Below are positions 60,589-64,000 of a stretch of 64,000 bases of DNA, piece after piece. How positions within the stretch are numbered: the first letter of the stretch is position 1; every line of letters starts with the position of its first letter. Below the pieces are notes generated by a model, which was not told where the DNA came from, did no database searches, and was given only the letters and a program-made list of their open reading frames with translations. This DNA is from JAAXPZ01 sp965215705. GTDB taxonomy: Bacteria > Campylobacterota > Campylobacteria > Campylobacterales > Sulfurovaceae. Made by a program: the position numbers and the translations under genes. The stretch is taken from the NCBI GenBank assembly GCA_965215705.1, contig CBDCEE010000003.1, positions 248,001 to 312,000 of the forward strand, in the 5' to 3' direction.

Positions 60589-61265
60589 TCAGGACAAGAG
60601 TACTTTTGTGTGAAGATGAAAAAGATGCCAGAGAGATACTAAGTTTTTATCTCAATACGATCTTTGAAGAGGTGGTAGTAGCAGAAGATGGGTTAGAGGG
60701 ATTAAATATCTATAAGAAGAATCTTGAAAAGGGGACGGAGTTTGATCTGGTACTGACTGATATCAAAATGCCTAACATGGATGGTATGGAGATGCTAGAG
60801 ACCATGCATGAGATCAACAAGGATCAGAAATTCATCATTGTCTCTGCCTATCAGGATGAAGAGAAGCTTCTCAAATCCATCAACCTCAGGGTGTTGGGGT
60901 ACTTTGTCAAGCCACTGAATGTGGACAATGTCATGGGTATGCTTCAAAAAGCCAAAGAAGAGGTACTCCACGATAGAGAGAAAACGATTAGGATCAATAC
61001 GATCTATACCTATGATAAAAACGAAAAACTCCTCTATGAAGAAGGAAGGATTGTGAAGCTCTCGAAGCGTGAGACCCAAGTACTGGATATCCTTATGCGC
61101 TCAAAAGGGAAAATTGTAAAAACCGATACATTTAAAGAGGAGATATGGGGAAGTACTGAGAAGCTTGATTCTACTTTCCGAACGGTGGTCAAACGCCTGA
61201 AAGACAAAGTAAAAAGAGATGATTTTATTCTTTCCCGCAAAGGGCAGGGGTATATGGTAGAGTAG
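60585..61265 (+). CDS. OmpR-type response regulator
   Basis: The 226-residue protein has receiver motifs VLLCEDEKDAREIL, LVLTDIKMPNMDG, FIIVSAYQDE, YFVKPLNVD and a C-terminal winged helix (LSKRETQVLDILMRSKGKI ... TFRTVVKRLKDKVKRD ... GQGYMVE). Its start is inside the kinase gene. Likely targets are the TRAP transporter genes just downstream. Confidence 0.9.
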   Translation: MIRTRVLLCEDEKDAREILSFYLNTIFEEVVVAEDGLEGLNIYKKNLEKGTEFDLVLTDIKMPNMDGMEMLETMHEINKDQKFIIVSAYQDEEKLLKSINLRVLGYFVKPLNVDNVMGMLQKAKEEVLHDREKTIRINTIYTYDKNEKLLYEEGRIVKLSKRETQVLDILMRSKGKIVKTDTFKEEIWGSTEKLDSTFRTVVKRLKDKVKRDDFILSRKGQGYMVE

Positions 61266-61333
61266 AATAGTTACATCTGCAAAAAAGTATAAAAATATTT
61301 AGAACATTAATGAAACTTTAGTGACACTTTGAA

Positions 61334-61339
61334 TATAAT
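61334..61339 (+). promoter_or_regulatory. Probable -10 box for the TRAP transporter genes
   Basis: TATAAT lies 32 bases before the preferred TAXI start. No clear -35 precedes it, which suits an activator-dependent promoter such as one controlled by the adjacent response regulator. Confidence 0.45.
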
Positions 61340-61370
61340 ATCTCATCTTAACTGTTCAAAGGAGTCACAA

Positions 61371-62387
61371 ATGATGAAAAAATCATTACTAAAAAAGGTA
61401 CTGCTCTCTTCCGCACTTACAGCAGCACTCATCACTCAGGTGAGTGCAGGCAAAGAGAAAAAGTATATCATTGCCACAGCCAGTACAGGAGGAACTTACT
61501 ATCCTGTTGGTGTAGGTATCGCTACGATCGCCAGTCTCAAACTTGCCAAAAAATACAAAATGACATTCTCAGCCATCACCTCTGCCGGTAGTGGTGAAAA
61601 TGTCGATATGATCGATAAGGGCGAAGTAGACTTTGCAATCCTCCAGGGACTCTTTGGTTCTATGGCTTGGCAAGGTAAGGATAAGTATGAGGGCAAGCCT
61701 AGAAAAAATCTTCGCTCTGTCTCTATGCTTTGGCAGAATGTCGAACAGTTCGTGGTCTATAATGAGATTGCCAAGACAGGCAATATCATGGATATGAATA
61801 ATATGGTAGGTAAGAAATTTTCTATCGGTAAACGAAACTCCGGTACGAGAGTCTCGGGACAGACGGTCCTCAGTGCGCTGGGTATCGACTACAGCAAGAT
61901 GGATCTCCAGTTTCTGGGTTATGGACCTAGTGCTACCTCACTACAAGATGGCAAGATCATGGGTATGAATATCCCATCTGGCCCTCCAACCTCTGCGGTG
62001 ACCAATGCCTATGCAACGATTGGTGCAGACAAGATCAAGCATCTGGAATTTTCTGACGCAGATGTCAAGAAGATCCAAGCTTCTTATCCGGTATGGACGA
62101 GATATGTGATCCCCAAAGATACCTATCCCGGACAGAAAGCAGATATCAATACGATTGCTCAGCCTAACCTCTTGGTTGTTACCAAGGATACACCGGATGA
62201 GACAGTCTATCTGTTGACAAAAACAATGTATGAGAACCTCCCCTTCCTCAATACCGTACATAAAGCTACCAAAGTAATGGATATCAAAAAAGCGATCGCA
62301 GGATTGCCTATGCCACTACACCCAGGTGCTGCAAAGTACTACAAAGAGCAGGGAATCGATATACCAGATAGATTGATCGCCAAATAG
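61371..62387 (+). CDS. TAXI-family TRAP transporter solute-binding protein
   Basis: ATG 61371 follows AAAGGAGTCACAA, giving 338 residues; an upstream ATG at 61329 has no ribosome site. A signal peptide covers residues 1-27. TAXI-family motifs: YIIATASTGGTYYPVGVGIA, SAITSAGSGENVDMIDKGEVDFAILQG, GKRNSGTRVSGQTVLSALGI, NIPSGPPTSAVTNA. It captures an unknown ligand (TAXI proteins bind carboxylates such as glutamate or ketoglutarate) for the membrane protein encoded next. Confidence 0.92.
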   Translation: MMKKSLLKKVLLSSALTAALITQVSAGKEKKYIIATASTGGTYYPVGVGIATIASLKLAKKYKMTFSAITSAGSGENVDMIDKGEVDFAILQGLFGSMAWQGKDKYEGKPRKNLRSVSMLWQNVEQFVVYNEIAKTGNIMDMNNMVGKKFSIGKRNSGTRVSGQTVLSALGIDYSKMDLQFLGYGPSATSLQDGKIMGMNIPSGPPTSAVTNAYATIGADKIKHLEFSDADVKKIQASYPVWTRYVIPKDTYPGQKADINTIAQPNLLVVTKDTPDETVYLLTKTMYENLPFLNTVHKATKVMDIKKAIAGLPMPLHPGAAKYYKEQGIDIPDRLIAK

Positions 62388-62530
62388 ATCTGTCGGGGTT
62401 ACACCGTGACACAGGAGGAATGCCCTCGGGTATCTCCTTCTCGATAATACAACATTTTGCTGGTTACATAAGGTATCGTAGTGTGATGATACTTTGTTTA
62501 ACTATCCAATTTACTCCAAGGTAGGTTTTG

Positions 62531-64000
62531 ATGTTCAAGTTCAAAAAGTCAAGTATGGAGAAATTTCTCTTTGTCTACGCTATCCTTATCTCTGTGTTCC
62601 ATTTTTATATCAATATCCGCGGAGGGTTGAGTGACCTCTGGTTCAATGCCGCACACTTCTCTTTCCTCGCTTCATTGGGATTTTTGAGCTATCGGGTATT
62701 TAAAACATCTGATGAAGAGTATGTACCACTGTTTGATATACTGCTGGCTATTCTGGCCCTGGTGCCATTCTTTTATCTCATGGGATTTGAGGAGTCGCTT
62801 TATCAGGAGGCCAACGGCACGATGCGCTACTGGGACCTCAATATCGCAGTGCTCTCTATTGTACTCTCTATCGAGATCACACGCCGTACCACCGGACTCA
62901 TTATCCCTGCGATCATGCTGACAGCGATCGGCTATATACTCTTCTTTGGTAAGCTATTGACCGGAGTTTTTGCCTTTGGTGGGATGACCGTGTCACGCTT
63001 TCTCTACCGTATGTACTTTACTTCTGAAGGGCTCTTTGGCTCGATCGCTACGATCTCATCGACCTATGTCTTTATGTTCATCCTCTTTGCAGCCTTTTTG
63101 CTCAAGAGTGGGGCTGGGGATTTTATCGTTGATCTCTCTACAGTACTGACCTCGCGTTTCCGTGGAGGGGCTGGGCATGTGGCGGTATTTTCTTCTGCAT
63201 TGATGGGGACGATCTCAGGTTCTGCAGTTGCCAACACCGTCTCCACAGGTTCGATCACGATCCCGATGATGGTACGCAACGGCTTTAAACCGATCTTCGC
63301 AGCGGGTGTGGAGACAGCTGCCTCTACGGGTGGACAGATCATGCCACCGATCATGGGAGCAGGGGCGTTTATCATGGCACAGATCACGCAGATCCCCTTT
63401 GTGACGATCATTGTGGTTTCGATTCTCCCGGCGATCCTTTATTTTGCTTCGATTGGCTTCTATATCCATATCCATGCCAAGAAAAATAATCTTGAGGTAC
63501 AGAAAAATGATACAGAGCTGATGCCGATCCTCAGAGAAGGTGCACACTTTCTCATCCCGCTCTCTACACTGATAGGGCTTTTGATCTATGGCTTTACGCC
63601 TACCTATGCGGCGGGTATTGCTATTGTTGCCATTATCGGATCCTCCTGGCTGACCAAGAAGAAGCGTATGGGGTTCAAAGAGGTGCTTGAGGCACTGGCG
63701 CTGGGTAGTCAAAATATGATTGTCACTGGTGTCCTGCTGGTGGGTGTGGGTATCATTGTCGGTGCGATCAATATCTCAGGGATCGGGGTGATCTTCTCTC
63801 AGCTTATCATGGAGTGGTCACAGGGACAGCTGATCATTGCGCTGGTACTGATCGCGATCGCCTCTTTGATCCTGGGTATGGGATTGCCAGTCACTGCCTC
63901 CTATGTGGTGTTGGCAGTTCTTTCAGCGCCTGCATTGGTAGGGCTGATGCTCTCTCCTGAGATGGCGGCACTGGTTGCCGCAGGTGTGACGGTACCTGAG
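62531..64000 (+). CDS. TRAP transporter fused permease (DctQ-DctM, TAXI type), partial
   Basis: The frame opens at ATG 62531 (AAGGTAGG upstream) and runs to the right edge, giving 490 residues. The first 160 residues hold four helices (DctQ-like), the rest the DctM-like large domain: SSALMGTISGSAVANTVSTGSITIP, AAGVETAASTGGQIMPPIMGAGAFIMAQ and LILGMGLPVTASYVVLAVL. It takes the ligand from the TAXI protein and imports it with sodium. The C-terminus is outside the window. Confidence 0.92.
   Translation, partial: MFKFKKSSMEKFLFVYAILISVFHFYINIRGGLSDLWFNAAHFSFLASLGFLSYRVFKTSDEEYVPLFDILLAILALVPFFYLMGFEESLYQEANGTMRYWDLNIAVLSIVLSIEITRRTTGLIIPAIMLTAIGYILFFGKLLTGVFAFGGMTVSRFLYRMYFTSEGLFGSIATISSTYVFMFILFAAFLLKSGAGDFIVDLSTVLTSRFRGGAGHVAVFSSALMGTISGSAVANTVSTGSITIPMMVRNGFKPIFAAGVETAASTGGQIMPPIMGAGAFIMAQITQIPFVTIIVVSILPAILYFASIGFYIHIHAKKNNLEVQKNDTELMPILREGAHFLIPLSTLIGLLIYGFTPTYAAGIAIVAIIGSSWLTKKKRMGFKEVLEALALGSQNMIVTGVLLVGVGIIVGAINISGIGVIFSQLIMEWSQGQLIIALVLIAIASLILGMGLPVTASYVVLAVLSAPALVGLMLSPEMAALVAAGVTVPE

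Noticed and set aside
62388..62530. Intrinsic terminator between the TAXI protein and the TRAP permease genes
   Set aside because: A bulged hairpin can be drawn around 62413-62438, but it has no U-tract and the two genes should be co-expressed.
1..64000. CRISPR array, insertion sequence with transposase, or prophage
   Set aside because: No regularly spaced repeats, no transposase or integrase gene and no phage structural genes were seen.

Overview
The window reads as chromosome of a respiratory, probably chemolithotrophic Campylobacterota (Epsilonproteobacteria). The protein families, gene arrangements (periplasmic formate dehydrogenase with a small TAT partner, ModE-like regulators without TOBE domains, histidine kinases with an AHQWRQP H-box) and moderate G+C with dense, overlapping operons fit a Sulfurovum/Sulfurimonas-like organism. 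The genus is an inference.

Layout. 1-2353: end of a molybdopterin polysulfide/thiosulfate reductase-type operon (catalytic subunit tail, four-cluster ferredoxin, NrfD/PsrC anchor, small exported protein). 2550-14160: formate dehydrogenase island: fdhD, a divergent sensor set (periplasmic binding protein, kinase, response regulator), a multi-cluster Fe-S protein, a TorD-like chaperone, a structured intercistronic RNA, a 66-residue TAT protein, selenocysteine-containing fdhA (UGA at 10332-10334 with a SECIS hairpin), fdhB and fdhC. 14261-19157: molybdenum/tungsten regulation and tungstate uptake: two ModE-like paralogues separated by a toxin-antitoxin pair, then wtpA-wtpC-wtpB. 19154-24124 (minus): exported superoxide reductase-like protein, then selA-selB-unknown-28-residue membrane peptide-acetyltransferase. 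24211-28401: small accessory genes, a DUF4258 toxin-antitoxin-like pair, a REPIN, a LysE exporter and a 5'-nucleotidase. 28617-33600: transglutaminase-like protein, a TusA-MerT fusion, MerP, selenocysteine-containing selD (UGA at 30749-30751), a HAD protein, a diheme cytochrome, a NifX-like protein and the selenocysteine tRNA. 33673-48745: mrp, cytochrome c with a Gly/Lys tail, three sensor kinases with two response regulators, mogA, gap-pgk-gap, two PhnD-like proteins. 48889-64000: thioredoxin, speA, cysE, comFC, then modA-mop-modB and modC separated by an AT-rich Septu-like ATPase/HNH insertion, a kinase/regulator pair and a TAXI-type TRAP transporter that runs off the end.

How it fits together. 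Most of the window serves one product: a seleno-molybdo(tungsto)enzyme. FdhA needs Sec (SelA, SelB, SelC tRNA and SelD are all here), a Mo/W-bisMGD cofactor (ModABC, WtpABC, MogA and ModE-like regulators are here), sulfuration (FdhD), a chaperone and TAT export. The TusA-MerT fusion and MerP beside selD are candidate selenium-acquisition or delivery genes. Two toxin/defence-type modules sit inside the Mo/W gene blocks (one between the modE paralogues, one between modB and modC). The window also holds five sensor kinases and four response regulators, so sensing is a second theme.
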